Positions 25,710 through 35,068 of a stretch of DNA of 64,000 bases are shown here, in pieces. Source of the stretch: Gimesia chilikensis. GTDB taxonomy: Bacteria; Planctomycetota; Planctomycetia; Planctomycetales; Planctomycetaceae. Position 1 is the stretch's first letter. Each line of letters starts with the position of its first letter. The translations under genes were made by a program, and so were the position numbers. The stretch covers positions 7,158,564 through 7,222,563 of the forward strand of contig NZ_CP036266.1 of assembly GCF_007744075.1 (NCBI RefSeq), written 5' to 3'. The notes beneath the pieces were generated by a model, which saw nothing but the letters and a program-made list of their open reading frames with translations, was not told the origin of the DNA and ran no database searches.

Positions 25710-27158
25710 TCAGGCGATGATCTCTTTAATCACATGACCATGCACGTCGGTCAGGCGACGATCGATTCCGTTGTGTCGGAACGTGAGCTTTTCGTGATCA
25801 ATGCCCAACAGGTGCAGGATTGTGGCGTGCACATCGTAGCACATCGTGGGGTTAGCGGGATCGGCAGGCTTGAAGGACCACTGATCGGACTCGCCATAAG
25901 TCGTGCCCCCTTTGATGCCACCTCCCGCTAGCCAGTTGGTGAAGACGAACGGATTGTGGTCGCGGCCTTTGCTCCCCTGGCTGCAGGGCATTCTGCCGAA
26001 CTCGGTGGTCCAGAGAATAATTGTATCGTCGAGCATGCCTCTCTGTTTCAGATCCTGAATCAACGCTGCAGCTCCGATGGACATGCCCCGGCCTAATGGC
26101 CAGTGATCGCGTTTGATGTCTTCATGCGAATCCCAGTTGCGCCGGGGAAAGCCGTTGTCCGCCCCCGACCAGATCTGCACGAAGCGAACGCCCTGCTCCA
26201 GCAGTCTTCGGGCTACCAGACAGTTGCGACCGAAGTAGGCGATCTCGGCTGATTCGCTAATGCCTTCCTGCACTTCAAAGTCGACCGAGTCGAGACCGTA
26301 CATGTTGAGTGTGCTCTTTGTCTCGCCGGACAGGTCGAGTACTTCCGGTGCCTGCAGCTGCATTTTCGCGGCCAGTTCGTAAGACTTGATGCGGGCATTC
26401 AGCCGCGAATCGCCGGCTCGTTGTTCTTCATGTTTCTGGTTGAGCTGTTTCAGTGCGGCGAGAACATCACGATCGCTCTGGCGGGTGATGAAATCATTAT
26501 TGGACGGGAAGAGGTTGGCGATGGGCGTTTTGGAATTGGGGCGAATCATGGTTCCCTGGTTACTGGCGGGCAGGAAGCCGGCGGACCAGTTGGCGGCACC
26601 ATTGGGTGCGAAGCCGCGCGGATCGGGGAGCACAACGAACGTCGGCAGATTGTCGGTCATGCTGCCCAGACCGTAGCTGATCCAGGCCCCCATGCCGGGA
26701 AAGCCGGGGAGAATAAATCCGGTAGCCTGCATGAAAGTCGCCGGGCCGTGGACGTTCGACTTGCTGACCATGTTGTGAATGAAGGCCATGTCGTCAACAC
26801 AGGCGCCTAAGGGGGCGACACAATCGTTGAGCCACTTGCCCGATTCGCCATATTGTTTCCACTTCCAGGGAGCCTGCATCGTCTTGCCCGGCGAGGACTG
26901 AAACAGCTGCACCTTTTCTCCCGGGTCCCATTCGTTGCCATTATCCTTGATGAGTTCGGGTTTGTAATCGAACGTATCACACTGACTCGCGGCTCCCGAC
27001 ATGTAGAGCTGGACCACGCGTTTCGCGCGGGGCGGATGATGCAGAACGTGCGTTCCGGCAGGGGCAGCGCTCAGCAGCTGTTCCTGTTTGAGCAGCGACG
27101 CCAGGGCGATACTGCCCAGCCCCCCGCCTGCATGCAGCAGAAATTCACGACGATCCAT
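25710..27158 (-). CDS. DUF1501 family protein
   Basis: A 482-residue DUF1501 protein, paralogue of the one at 19136. The Tat-like leader is MDRREFLLHAGGGLGSIAL. Diagnostic segments are PPRAKRVVQLYMSGAASQCD, GPATFMQATGFILPGFPGMG, STNMYGLDSVDF-type linkers, TTEFGRMPCSQGSKGRDHNP and LAGGGIKGGTTYGESDQWSF. It follows the second PSCyt protein gene by 19 bp and is surely co-transcribed with it. Confidence 0.92.
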   Translation of the reverse strand: MDRREFLLHAGGGLGSIALASLLKQEQLLSAAPAGTHVLHHPPRAKRVVQLYMSGAASQCDTFDYKPELIKDNGNEWDPGEKVQLFQSSPGKTMQAPWKWKQYGESGKWLNDCVAPLGACVDDMAFIHNMVSKSNVHGPATFMQATGFILPGFPGMGAWISYGLGSMTDNLPTFVVLPDPRGFAPNGAANWSAGFLPASNQGTMIRPNSKTPIANLFPSNNDFITRQSDRDVLAALKQLNQKHEEQRAGDSRLNARIKSYELAAKMQLQAPEVLDLSGETKSTLNMYGLDSVDFEVQEGISESAEIAYFGRNCLVARRLLEQGVRFVQIWSGADNGFPRRNWDSHEDIKRDHWPLGRGMSIGAAALIQDLKQRGMLDDTIILWTTEFGRMPCSQGSKGRDHNPFVFTNWLAGGGIKGGTTYGESDQWSFKPADPANPTMCYDVHATILHLLGIDHEKLTFRHNGIDRRLTDVHGHVIKEIIA

Positions 27159-27177
27159 GAGATGACTTTCCTGTGTG

Positions 27178-30165
27178 TTAATCGATAAAGATAAATTCGT
27201 TGCTGTTGAGGATCAGGCGACAGACATTGGCCAGCCCGTGCTGCTCCCCGACTTCGACGAGCAGCTTCACCTCGTCCGGCGTGGGGGCCCTGCCCAGTGC
27301 AGTTTCGAATGCGCGGGACACCTGCGTTTTCAGTTCGTGTTTATCGTCTTTGACCTGTTCTGCGAAGAACCCGGACATGCTGACCATGAACTGATCGTTG
27401 AGCAGGGCGAGTGCCTGCAGGGCGGTCAGTGTCTGGATGCGTTTGGGAGTGATCTGCGAAGGGTCGGCACAGTCGAGTGATTCCATAAAAGGATCGGGGA
27501 CCGAACGGACGATGAAGCGGTAAATCGAACGACGGTGTGTCTCCGCTGTTTTGGGATCGTATTTCTGGTAGAGGTAATGCGGCGAGTGCTGTGGTTTTTC
27601 GAGGACGAACAGGCGATCCCCGGGGCCATACATATTGAGATCGAGTTTGCCGCTGATCTGCAGGACGGCGTCGCGAATGGCCTCGGCTTCCAGTTTGCGC
27701 CGGTTCATCCGCCAGAGCAGACGATTGTCGCCGTCGATCCGGGCGCCCTGCTCGTTGGCTTGTGAAGACTGTTGATAAGCGGTGCTGAGGACGATCCAGC
27801 GGTGCAGCTGTTTCAGTGACTGTCCCTCATCGCGGAAGCGACTGGCGAGGTAATCGAGCAGTTCCGGATGCGTAGGTTTCGCGCCCATGCGACCGAAGTC
27901 GTTGGGGGTTTCGACGAGACCTTTGCCGAAGTGATACAGCCAGACGCGGTTCACAATCGAACGCCAGGTCAGCGGATTGCGGGGGCTGATAATCCAGCGA
28001 GCCAGCGCTGCCCGGCGGGCACCTTCGTCTCCCGGATCGGGCAGATGCAGCTCACCATCGAGGCCGTCAATCAAACCGGGGACGGCGGGTTCCACTTCAC
28101 GAATCGGCGCCTTTTCGCTGCCTCGACTCAGCAGGAAGACCGGGCGCGGCTCGCCTTCCGTCGGTCGGAAATTTCCGCGACGGGGAAAATCGGTTGCTGC
28201 CGCGAAAACCTTTTTCTGCTGGGGGAGTTTACCGAGCTCAGACTGCACGCTTTTGATTTTAGCAGACCAGTCGCGGAGTGATTCTTTCTCTTCCTCGGAC
28301 GACAGACTGGCCAGCAGGTCATCCCGTTTCTGTTTGAGCTGTGCGAGATCCTGATTGGAATCGAGGCTTTGATAAAACTTACCGTCGATCAGATTCTTGC
28401 GAGCCCAGCGGGGAGATGCTTCGATGGAATCCAGCGAGGTGACCTGCGCCTGAGCAGCGAGATTCCGTTCATCCTGTGCGAGGACCTGAATTTCTCCCAG
28501 TGCGAAAATGAAATCATTAGAGCGGGGGGCAAGTTGCGTGGCCGTCAGTCTGAGATACTGAATTTTCTGGCCCTTCAGATCGAAGTGCAAAGGTGTTGTG
28601 CCGGGATTCGTGTAGTCTTCCCGGGTCTGGTCGGCGATGATGTTGGATGCTTTGAAATCCGGGGTGTCTGAGATTTCAAGTTTGAACCGTCGCGGGAATC
28701 CGAAGCCGGCACCGATGTTGTTGTAGTTATCAAAGGCGGGCATCAGCGTGATCTTCTCCGCGGTGACCGGCTGCTTGAAGTTGAGCTGCACCCACTTGGC
28801 TGTCTTGTCGGACTTTTCAATTTTACTGTGATAACCAAAGGCGACGCCCTGCCCTGCTTTGGCTTCCTGTGCCTGTTTGAGTTCGGCTTCGATGCGTTTC
28901 AGTTCCGCCCCGCCCCGTTTTCGGATCGCGGTGTCGAGGTCCTGGTGGAGTTTCTGAACGCGGGCCTGTTCCGCCTGCAGGATGTTCCGTCTGCGGGCGG
29001 TTTCGGGATCCGGATCAAAGGCACGCTCGGCCCGGTCGATGCCGGCGAAGACGGCCTGCAGACCGTAATAGTCTGCCTGGGAGATCGGATCGAATTTGTG
29101 ATTGTGACAGCGGGCACACTGCACCGTGAGGCTGACCGTGGTGTTCATGACGGTCGCCACCATGTCGTCGCGGTCGAGGTTGCGGGTGATTTTCTTTTCG
29201 ATCAGGTTTTCGCTGATCTCAATCTGGCCGACCCAGTCGAAAGGGCCTGCGACAATGAAGCCGGTCGCGGGCACGCCGTCTGGTGAATGCGGGTTAATCA
29301 CGTCGCCGGCAATCTGCTGCTGAATGAATTGCGCGTAGGGCTTGTCTTCATTCAGAGCCCGGATGACATAGTCCCGATACGGCCAGGCATTTTCACGGAG
29401 CTTGTCTTTATCGTATCCGTGCGTGTCGGCGTAGTGGACCACGTCCAGCCAGTGCCGCGCCCAGCGTTCTCCGTACCGGGGTGAAGCGAGCAGCCGATCA
29501 ACCAGTTTTTCATAAGCCCGTGGATCGGGATCGTTAACGAAGGCGTCGATTTCAGCCGGTGTGGGAGGTAGACCGGTCAGATCATAATAAACGCGACGGA
29601 TCAGGGTGCGACGGTCGGCGAGTGGGGAAAACGTGAGTCCCTCTTTCCGCAGGCGGGCCAGCAGGAAAGCATCGACGGGAGTCCGTACCAGCGCGCGTTC
29701 TTTAGCAGTTAACTCTGGTAACGCGGGTTTTTCCAGTGGTTGAAACGACCACCAGTCTTTCGCGGTGAGTTGGGCTTCGTGAATCCGCAATTCCGGCGGC
29801 CAGACGGCACCTGCTTTGATCCAGTTACGCAGCGTGGCGATTTCCTGCTCGTTGAGCGGCGTTCCCTTTTTGGGCATCTCCGGCTCGGGGCCGGTGACGT
29901 AATCGAGCAGCATGCTTTCCGCGGCGACGCCGGGAACGATCACCCGCACATTCTCGCCCCCCTTGAGCGCACTCTGTTTGGTTTCCAGTGACAGACCGCC
30001 ATCTTTCGTGCTTTCGTTATGACAGCGGATGCAGTGCTTTTGTAAGAGGGGGAGTACGTCTTTCTCAAAATCGGGTTCGGCGGCGGCTGTCGGGGCCGCG
30101 ATGATCGGCAGGCAGCAGACCAGGGAGAGTGCGAATTTCAGATTCCGTGAAATGAGAGAGCACAT
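27178..30165 (-). CDS. Planctomycete cytochrome c (PSCyt/PSD1) protein with discoidin-like insert
   Basis: A 995-residue exported protein, second of its kind here. The signal peptide ends near residue 29 (APTAAAEPDF). The haem motif is CIRCH at 45-49, then DLTGLPPTPAEIDAFVNDPD, CARCHNHKFDPI, a beta-sandwich insert resembling F5/8-type C (discoidin) domains (VQLNFKQPVTAEKITLMPAF, YLRLTATQLAP) and the PSD1 region (RSIVNRVWLYHFGKGLVETP, ILTALQALALLND-like ending). It is the first gene of a pair with DUF1501 and diverges from an ECF sigma factor gene. Confidence 0.92.
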   Translation of the reverse strand: MCSLISRNLKFALSLVCCLPIIAAPTAAAEPDFEKDVLPLLQKHCIRCHNESTKDGGLSLETKQSALKGGENVRVIVPGVAAESMLLDYVTGPEPEMPKKGTPLNEQEIATLRNWIKAGAVWPPELRIHEAQLTAKDWWSFQPLEKPALPELTAKERALVRTPVDAFLLARLRKEGLTFSPLADRRTLIRRVYYDLTGLPPTPAEIDAFVNDPDPRAYEKLVDRLLASPRYGERWARHWLDVVHYADTHGYDKDKLRENAWPYRDYVIRALNEDKPYAQFIQQQIAGDVINPHSPDGVPATGFIVAGPFDWVGQIEISENLIEKKITRNLDRDDMVATVMNTTVSLTVQCARCHNHKFDPISQADYYGLQAVFAGIDRAERAFDPDPETARRRNILQAEQARVQKLHQDLDTAIRKRGGAELKRIEAELKQAQEAKAGQGVAFGYHSKIEKSDKTAKWVQLNFKQPVTAEKITLMPAFDNYNNIGAGFGFPRRFKLEISDTPDFKASNIIADQTREDYTNPGTTPLHFDLKGQKIQYLRLTATQLAPRSNDFIFALGEIQVLAQDERNLAAQAQVTSLDSIEASPRWARKNLIDGKFYQSLDSNQDLAQLKQKRDDLLASLSSEEEKESLRDWSAKIKSVQSELGKLPQQKKVFAAATDFPRRGNFRPTEGEPRPVFLLSRGSEKAPIREVEPAVPGLIDGLDGELHLPDPGDEGARRAALARWIISPRNPLTWRSIVNRVWLYHFGKGLVETPNDFGRMGAKPTHPELLDYLASRFRDEGQSLKQLHRWIVLSTAYQQSSQANEQGARIDGDNRLLWRMNRRKLEAEAIRDAVLQISGKLDLNMYGPGDRLFVLEKPQHSPHYLYQKYDPKTAETHRRSIYRFIVRSVPDPFMESLDCADPSQITPKRIQTLTALQALALLNDQFMVSMSGFFAEQVKDDKHELKTQVSRAFETALGRAPTPDEVKLLVEVGEQHGLANVCRLILNSNEFIFID

Positions 30166-30460
30166 GCAGGCGATTCAATCTATTCTCAGAGGGTGAGTCA
30201 TTTCTCTGGCGGGACGATACGAGGAAACATGCGGCTCCTGACCGAACGGCCCTCATTTATATATGGCGCGCCGGAGTGCGAATTGGTACCAGAACTTTTC
30301 CTCTTTTTAAGAAAATCCCGGGATCGACTGATTTTCGGGTACCAATCGGCGAGTTGAAGCGCCATTTATTACAGAAGGAGAAACTATGCTGCCGTGTCTC
30401 CTGTTTCCGCCTGCAGCATGATTCCCCGAAGCGCCTGCCATTGTTAGACTTAACTACGAA
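30166..30460. other. Divergent regulatory region between PSCyt gene and sigma factor
   Basis: 295 bp holding a nested inverted repeat upstream of the sigma factor. ATTGGTACC (30282-30290) pairs with GGTACCAAT (30338-30346), and inside it GAAAATC (30311-30317) pairs with GATTTTC (30330-30336). There is no open frame of note. It could act as an operator or as a leader hairpin. Confidence 0.5.
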
Positions 30461-31000
30461 ATGAACACTCCCGCAGACCATCCCGAATCGAGCGAATCTT
30501 TTTTCCGCCAGTTTTCCCAGTCGGACCGTAAGATCTACGGATACATCCTGGCGCTGGTGCTCGATGTAGCAGCTGCGGAAGATATTTTTCAGGAGACGTG
30601 CGTGATCCTCTGGAAGGAATATCCCCGCTATGATCCGGAACGGAGTTTTCTGAACTGGGCATACGGCATTGCCTTTAACCAGATCCGCAAGTACCGGCGG
30701 ACGTTCCAGAACCAGCGACTGATTTTCAGCGATGCGCTGGTGACCGTGCTGGCAGAGGATGTGTCCCAGATGGCAGAAGAACAGAGCGAACGTCAGCTGG
30801 CACTCACCCGTTGCCTGGAGAATCTGTCCTCCCCCGAGCGGGATCTGCTCGATTCCTATTACGGCGATCGACAGACCGCGGCCACGCTGGCTGAACGGGG
30901 GAACTGTTCGGTGCATGCGATTTACAAAACGATTAAAAAACTGAGGCGGGCGCTGCACGAATGCGTCAGCCGTCGACTTTCGAGTGAGGCTTCATCGTGA
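30461..31000 (+). CDS. ECF-type RNA polymerase sigma factor
   Basis: A 179-residue extracytoplasmic-function sigma factor of the planctomycete/verrucomicrobial type. Region 2 spans about residues 15-85 (FRQFSQSDRKIYGYILAL, AEDIFQETCVILWKEY, RSFLNWAYGIAFNQIRKYRR). Region 4 is near 118-175 (RCLENLSSPERDLLDSYY, then a helix-turn-helix in CSVHAIYKTIKKLRRALHE). Its stop overlaps the GTG start of the downstream FecR-like gene by four bases (GTGA), implying translational coupling with its probable anti-sigma factor. The nearby divergent PSCyt/DUF1501 unit is a candidate target. Confidence 0.93.
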   Translation: MNTPADHPESSESFFRQFSQSDRKIYGYILALVLDVAAAEDIFQETCVILWKEYPRYDPERSFLNWAYGIAFNQIRKYRRTFQNQRLIFSDALVTVLAEDVSQMAEEQSERQLALTRCLENLSSPERDLLDSYYGDRQTAATLAERGNCSVHAIYKTIKKLRRALHECVSRRLSSEASS

Positions 31001-32700
31001 CCCAACCCGATCCTGACATCCGCGAACAGATTCTGGAACTGGCCGACGCCCAGTGTGCGGGCATCATCACGGAAGACGAACTCGCTGCACTGGAAGGTCT
31101 GCTCACCGCGCATCCCGAGTATCGCCGCGAATACCTGAATTACGTTTTCGTGCACATCGGACTGGCGGGAACCGCCCAGGCGCGCGTGTTGCAGGATCCC
31201 GAAGCTGAATTACCGCTCAGCGTCAAACCTGCCACGGACAATACAAGCGAGCCCATCGAACGGGGCTACCTGGTGATGCTGATCCCGATTGTCTGTTCGG
31301 CGATCTGCCTGGGTGCGGTGGGTATCTTTCTGTTAATGGGTGATTTCCAAGGGCTGTGGGAACCGGAGATGGTTCTGCAGCAGCGTTCCAAATATTACTT
31401 CGATGACAGCGCCTCACCGCCGGAAGAAATCGCCAGCGTCAACCAGGTGGCACGGGCCCGCTGGGAACTGCTGGGGAACAGTCCGGCTGTCACCGATCGC
31501 TTCCAGCCGGGCACGGTCAAAGTGACGTCGGGTGAAGTCGAGTTTGCCTTTTCGGGCGGTGCAGACATTAACGTGGTCAGCCCTTCCCTGTTTGGCTTTG
31601 AACGGAAAGACCAGGGAACCCTGTTTTCCGGCAGCGTTTCGACGCAGCGTTCTGATCGCAAGGCGCTCTTTCGGCTGGAGACGCCGAGCATCGAGTTGAT
31701 CGACCAGGGGACAGAATACGAAGTCAGTGTGAATGAAGCGGCTGAGACGTTCGTGCATGTGCTGGACGGCCAGCTCGCGGTCAAACCCCGCGGTCGGCTG
31801 CCGCGCTTCTACTGGAACTTCGATGAAGCGCCCCAGACCGCGCTGTCCGATATGTTGAACCAGAGTCCGGTTCAGGCCGGAAAGAACGCGCTGCGGGTCC
31901 AGGGACTGATCGGACCGGGAGCCATTCAGTTCAACAACCGTCCCGATGCGAGTCTGCGGCTGGGGAACGGCGGCGGACAGGAAGTAGGAACCGGCGATTA
32001 TGCGGTCTCGACAGGCATCACCATCGAAGCACTGGTCGTTTCGGACTGGAAAGCAGCGGAGTCGCCTCAGACCCGGGCTCCCTTTGATTACGATGAAATC
32101 TTCCGCAAGGAGGATGGCAGCTATCGGATATTGCTCAGCTTTCAGAATGATGACAAAGCGGGAATCACACAGATTCCGCAGGTGGGTGATGGTCCCTGTC
32201 TCTCGTTTGGACTCTATCTCTCCGGGCTGGGTTACAGTGAACTGGACATGCCTCTGGACGGGAAAGAGGGCCGCCCCACGCTGGCTGAAATGCGTGATGG
32301 TCAGCCGCACCATATCGTCGCCACCTATAATGGCTGGACGGGTGAGAAAGCCATTTATATCGACGGCATCATGCGGATGAGCCATCGCTTCCCGGTGGGG
32401 ACGATGATCATCAGCGGCGGTGCAGCGCCCGCAGTGATCGGAAACCTGATCTCAGCACAATCGGCTACTCTGGTGGGCCGCGAACCGTTCAATGGCGTGA
32501 TCGACGAAGTCGCTTTCTACGACTATGCCCTCAATGCTGGCACGATCGCGACCCATTTCAGTCTGTTCAAAGCGGGCAAAGACTATTTCGACGGCCAGTT
32601 TCTGGACATCCTCCGCCAGGAAAAACAGGAAGATTACCTGTTAATCCACAAGGGACAGAAGATGAAATTCTCCGCGGAGACGGGCAAGCCGGTGCTTTAA
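30997..32700 (+). CDS. FecR-like anti-sigma protein with C-terminal LamG domain
   Basis: A 567-residue inner-membrane regulator. Residues 1-60 look like an anti-sigma domain (LADAQCAGIITEDELAALEG, HPEYRREYLNYVFVH). A membrane helix lies at about 88-112 (VMLIPIVCSAICLGAVGIFL). Then a FecR-type domain (GEVEFAFSGGADINVVSPS, IDQGTEYEVSVNEAAETFVH, LDGQLAVKPRG) and a concanavalin-like LamG domain (TGITIEALVVSDWK, HIVATYNGWTGEKAIYIDG, NGVIDEVAFYDYALN). The LamG part probably senses a polysaccharide outside the membrane and relays to the sigma factor. It is translationally coupled to the sigma factor gene. Confidence 0.9.
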   Translation: MTQPDPDIREQILELADAQCAGIITEDELAALEGLLTAHPEYRREYLNYVFVHIGLAGTAQARVLQDPEAELPLSVKPATDNTSEPIERGYLVMLIPIVCSAICLGAVGIFLLMGDFQGLWEPEMVLQQRSKYYFDDSASPPEEIASVNQVARARWELLGNSPAVTDRFQPGTVKVTSGEVEFAFSGGADINVVSPSLFGFERKDQGTLFSGSVSTQRSDRKALFRLETPSIELIDQGTEYEVSVNEAAETFVHVLDGQLAVKPRGRLPRFYWNFDEAPQTALSDMLNQSPVQAGKNALRVQGLIGPGAIQFNNRPDASLRLGNGGGQEVGTGDYAVSTGITIEALVVSDWKAAESPQTRAPFDYDEIFRKEDGSYRILLSFQNDDKAGITQIPQVGDGPCLSFGLYLSGLGYSELDMPLDGKEGRPTLAEMRDGQPHHIVATYNGWTGEKAIYIDGIMRMSHRFPVGTMIISGGAAPAVIGNLISAQSATLVGREPFNGVIDEVAFYDYALNAGTIATHFSLFKAGKDYFDGQFLDILRQEKQEDYLLIHKGQKMKFSAETGKPVL

Positions 32701-32721
32701 GCCGCTGCAACTCTGCCGGGC

Positions 32722-34020
32722 TCACTCATCCAGTGAGCAACCCTTGGTTTCCTTAATCGTGAGAATGATGCAGAAGGAGATCGCAGCGATGCCGGAGAGG
32801 TACCAGGCGATGGCCAGTGGATTGCCGGTTGCTTTGACCAGCCAGGCGGCGACCATCGGGGCGGTCCCCCCGAAGATGGCGAAGGGGATATTATAACTGA
32901 TGCTGGCGGCACTCACCCGCACACCCCTCCGAAAGAGTTCGGTGATCGTCGCGGGAATGGCGCCGGCAAAGCAGGCGACGAGGACAGCGAAGCCGATCTG
33001 GCCGGTGAGGATCATCGCGAAATTGTGATGGTGCATCAGGCGGAGCAGCGCGGGAGAGAGGATCGCGACACCGGCGGAGCCGATGAGCAGCAGTGGTTTG
33101 CGTCCAAAGCGGTCGGCGAGTATTGCGGTGATCGGGACCAGCACGGTGAGGGCGGCCATGCTGAGCGTATTAATGTCGAGGGCTTCCGCGCGGGTTTCGC
33201 CAACTTCCTCGACCAGCCAGGTCGAGAGGTAGATGAAGACGGTGTAAAAGGTGACTGCGTTCATCATGTTGAGTCCGGCGGACTGCAGCATTTCCGTGCG
33301 GTGTTCGGTCCAGGCTTCCTTGAGCGGCGAACTGGGTTCCTGTTCGGCCAGCTCTTCCGCCAGGGGTTGATCGGGAATGCCATGCCGAATGAAATAACCA
33401 ACAAAGGCGACCAGGACACCAGCGAGGAAAGGAATCCGCCAGCCCCAGCTCTGCAACTGGATGTCGGTCGTGAAACTGTTAATCAGAGCACCAACGGCCG
33501 AGCCGAGCAGGATGCCACAAGTCGCGCCGATCATACTCCAGGCACCGAAGAAAGCCCGGCGGTGCGGTGGTGCGTGCTCGACGAGGAACACGAATGAGCT
33601 GGTGTATTCGCCGCCGACAGAGACGCCTTGAATCATGCGGAGCAGGATCATCAGGATGGCGGCAGAGATTCCGATTTCGGCATGGGTGGGCAGGAGTCCG
33701 ACGAGCATCGTGGGGACCGCCATCATCATTACGGACAGGGTGAGCGCTTTCTTGCGGCCGATGCGGTCGCCGATATGTCCGAAGAGGACGGCACCCACCG
33801 GTCGCATCAGGAAGCCGGCGGCGAAGGCACCGAAGGCGGCGATCAGCGAGGTGCGGGCGTCTGCGGCGGGAAAGAAGAGTTTGCCGATGGTGGGTGCGAA
33901 GAAGCCGTATACGGCAAAGTCGTACCATTCGAGAATGTTCCCGATGAAACCGGCAGCGAGCACGCGCGTTTTGTTGCCTGCGGTTGCCTCTGCATCGATT
34001 TCCTGTGCCACGGTCGACAT
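32722..34020 (-). CDS. MFS transporter, metabolite:H+ symporter (MHS) type
   Basis: A 432-residue transporter with 12 predicted helices. The ATG at 34020 follows AAGGTG. The MHS signature NILEWYDFAVYGFFAPTIG opens helix 1. The MFS motif A is GHIGDRIGRKKAL, and RMIQGVSVGGEYTSSFVFL is the MHS family's second signature. Substrates in the family include proline/betaine, citrate, ketoglutarate and dicarboxylates; which one applies cannot be told. It is convergent with the sigma/anti-sigma pair. Confidence 0.92.
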   Translation of the reverse strand: MSTVAQEIDAEATAGNKTRVLAAGFIGNILEWYDFAVYGFFAPTIGKLFFPAADARTSLIAAFGAFAAGFLMRPVGAVLFGHIGDRIGRKKALTLSVMMMAVPTMLVGLLPTHAEIGISAAILMILLRMIQGVSVGGEYTSSFVFLVEHAPPHRRAFFGAWSMIGATCGILLGSAVGALINSFTTDIQLQSWGWRIPFLAGVLVAFVGYFIRHGIPDQPLAEELAEQEPSSPLKEAWTEHRTEMLQSAGLNMMNAVTFYTVFIYLSTWLVEEVGETRAEALDINTLSMAALTVLVPITAILADRFGRKPLLLIGSAGVAILSPALLRLMHHHNFAMILTGQIGFAVLVACFAGAIPATITELFRRGVRVSAASISYNIPFAIFGGTAPMVAAWLVKATGNPLAIAWYLSGIAAISFCIILTIKETKGCSLDE

Positions 34021-34107
34021 GAACGATTCACCTTCTGTATTGGGGTTGCAGCAATAGCGTTCTCTATCCAGGAATTTCAAACCTTATGAATTTCAGCTGG
34101 GGTACGG

Positions 34108-34404
34108 TTACTCAACAGGCGCTCCAATATTTAAATAGAGATCAGGGTATATATAAAAGTAGCACAGCACAGAAACCTCATCTGGATCGCCGATTGTTGA
34201 ATAAATCTGACGGACTGCGAGGTGAAACGTGTTACTGGATTCTGCCAGTTCAAATACTGGAAAATAGAGATCATGAATGAGCCACATGCGATCAAATGCC
34301 AGGCCTGACTGCTCGCCCTTAAATGCGAAAGGAACCACGATAAAGAACGATGACACATAGACACAGCACCCTGTCAGGATTCCAAGAATTAATTTGCGAA
34401 TCAT
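34108..34404 (-). CDS. Possible small membrane protein
   Basis: A 98-residue frame starting MIRKLILGILTGCCVYVSSF, which is a credible N-terminal membrane helix, followed by a soluble part without known motifs (LAVRQIYSTIGDPDEVSVLC). No clear ribosome-binding site precedes it. The AT-rich composition differs from neighbouring genes. It may be a real orphan gene or a chance frame. Confidence 0.4.
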   Translation of the reverse strand: MIRKLILGILTGCCVYVSSFFIVVPFAFKGEQSGLAFDRMWLIHDLYFPVFELAESSNTFHLAVRQIYSTIGDPDEVSVLCYFYIYPDLYLNIGAPVE

Positions 34405-34936
34405 AAGGATTGTACCGTGCCAATGAGACCGTGGGCAGTATTTTGAAGCGTCGGTAGTTTATGTGATTCGAATTGGTGGGGGAATATTGATTTCAGGGTC
34501 TAGACGCAATGCCTGTTCGAAATTGGTGAGTTGGAATGGTACGTTACCGTTGTGATTTTCTACCACGAAAAGCACGAAAGACACGAAAATTCTGATAGGG
34601 ACGATCAGGTGTGTTCGGTTGTCGGTGACTGGTAAGTTCGGTTGAATTACCGTCGACCAACGTTTTGGGGCTCAGGGTTGGGGATCTGTTTATCGTTTCG
34701 ACCTTTTCTCTGTCAGTTTCCTGCTCGCTGCGCTCGGCCCGATTTTAATCGGGCTTACCCGTGATTCTTGAAAGGAAATAGCATTGTGTGAGCAGCGTTG
34801 GTCGAACCAACTGTGTAAGTCGGCGGGTTGGTGTGCTGGTTCCGAGTCGCTCGATTGCCCTGGGACCTCTTGTTGCCTGCGGTAATCTCGGATTGTATCC
34901 GCGACCGCCCCGCCCCTGGATTTTTTCTTTTTTTGA
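34405..34936. repeat. Mosaic intergenic repeat, block 2
   Basis: Contains module A (34561-34587, ACCACGAAAAGCACGAAAGA, a CACGAAA array), a CTCAGGGTTGG element (34671-34681), module C (34711-34762: CTGTCAGTTTCCTGCTCGCT, then the CGGCCCGATTTTAATCGGGC hairpin) and module D (34799-34915: TTGGTCGAACCAACTGTG through GGACCTCTTGTTGCCTGC to CGGATTGTATCCGCGACCGC). The CCCGGAT/ATCCGGG hairpin seen in block 1 is decayed here. 34405-34560 is plain AT-rich spacer. Confidence 0.85.
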
Positions 34937-34964
34937 TTGACACATTTGTAGCACTGGCTACAAT
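34937..34964 (+). promoter_or_regulatory. Strong promoter of the 35069 DUF1559 gene
   Basis: TTGACA (34937-34942) and TACAAT (34959-34964) with a 16-base spacer. The first TGTAGC palindrome (34947-34962) fills the spacer and overlaps the -10. The leader to the ATG at 35069 is about 100 bases. Confidence 0.7.
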
Positions 34965-35025
34965 ATCGGAGTATATGTAGCCCTGGCTACATTTTGCCGC
35001 TCACTGATTTGTAGCCTTGGCTACT
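34947..35025. promoter_or_regulatory. Array of three TGTAGCCnnGGCTACA palindromes, putative operator
   Basis: Three near-perfect 16-base palindromes: TGTAGCACTGGCTACA (34947-34962), TGTAGCCCTGGCTACA (34976-34991) and TGTAGCCTTGGCTACT (35010-35025). Starts are 29 and 34 bases apart, close to three helical turns, so a dimer could bind each on nearly the same face. The first covers the promoter spacer and -10, the other two lie downstream of the transcription start. This is the layout of a repressor operator array. The cognate regulator is unknown. Confidence 0.7.
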
Positions 35026-35068
35026 TTTCAAACACGCCTATTCTCCTGCCCTGTAAAGGTTTACCGTA

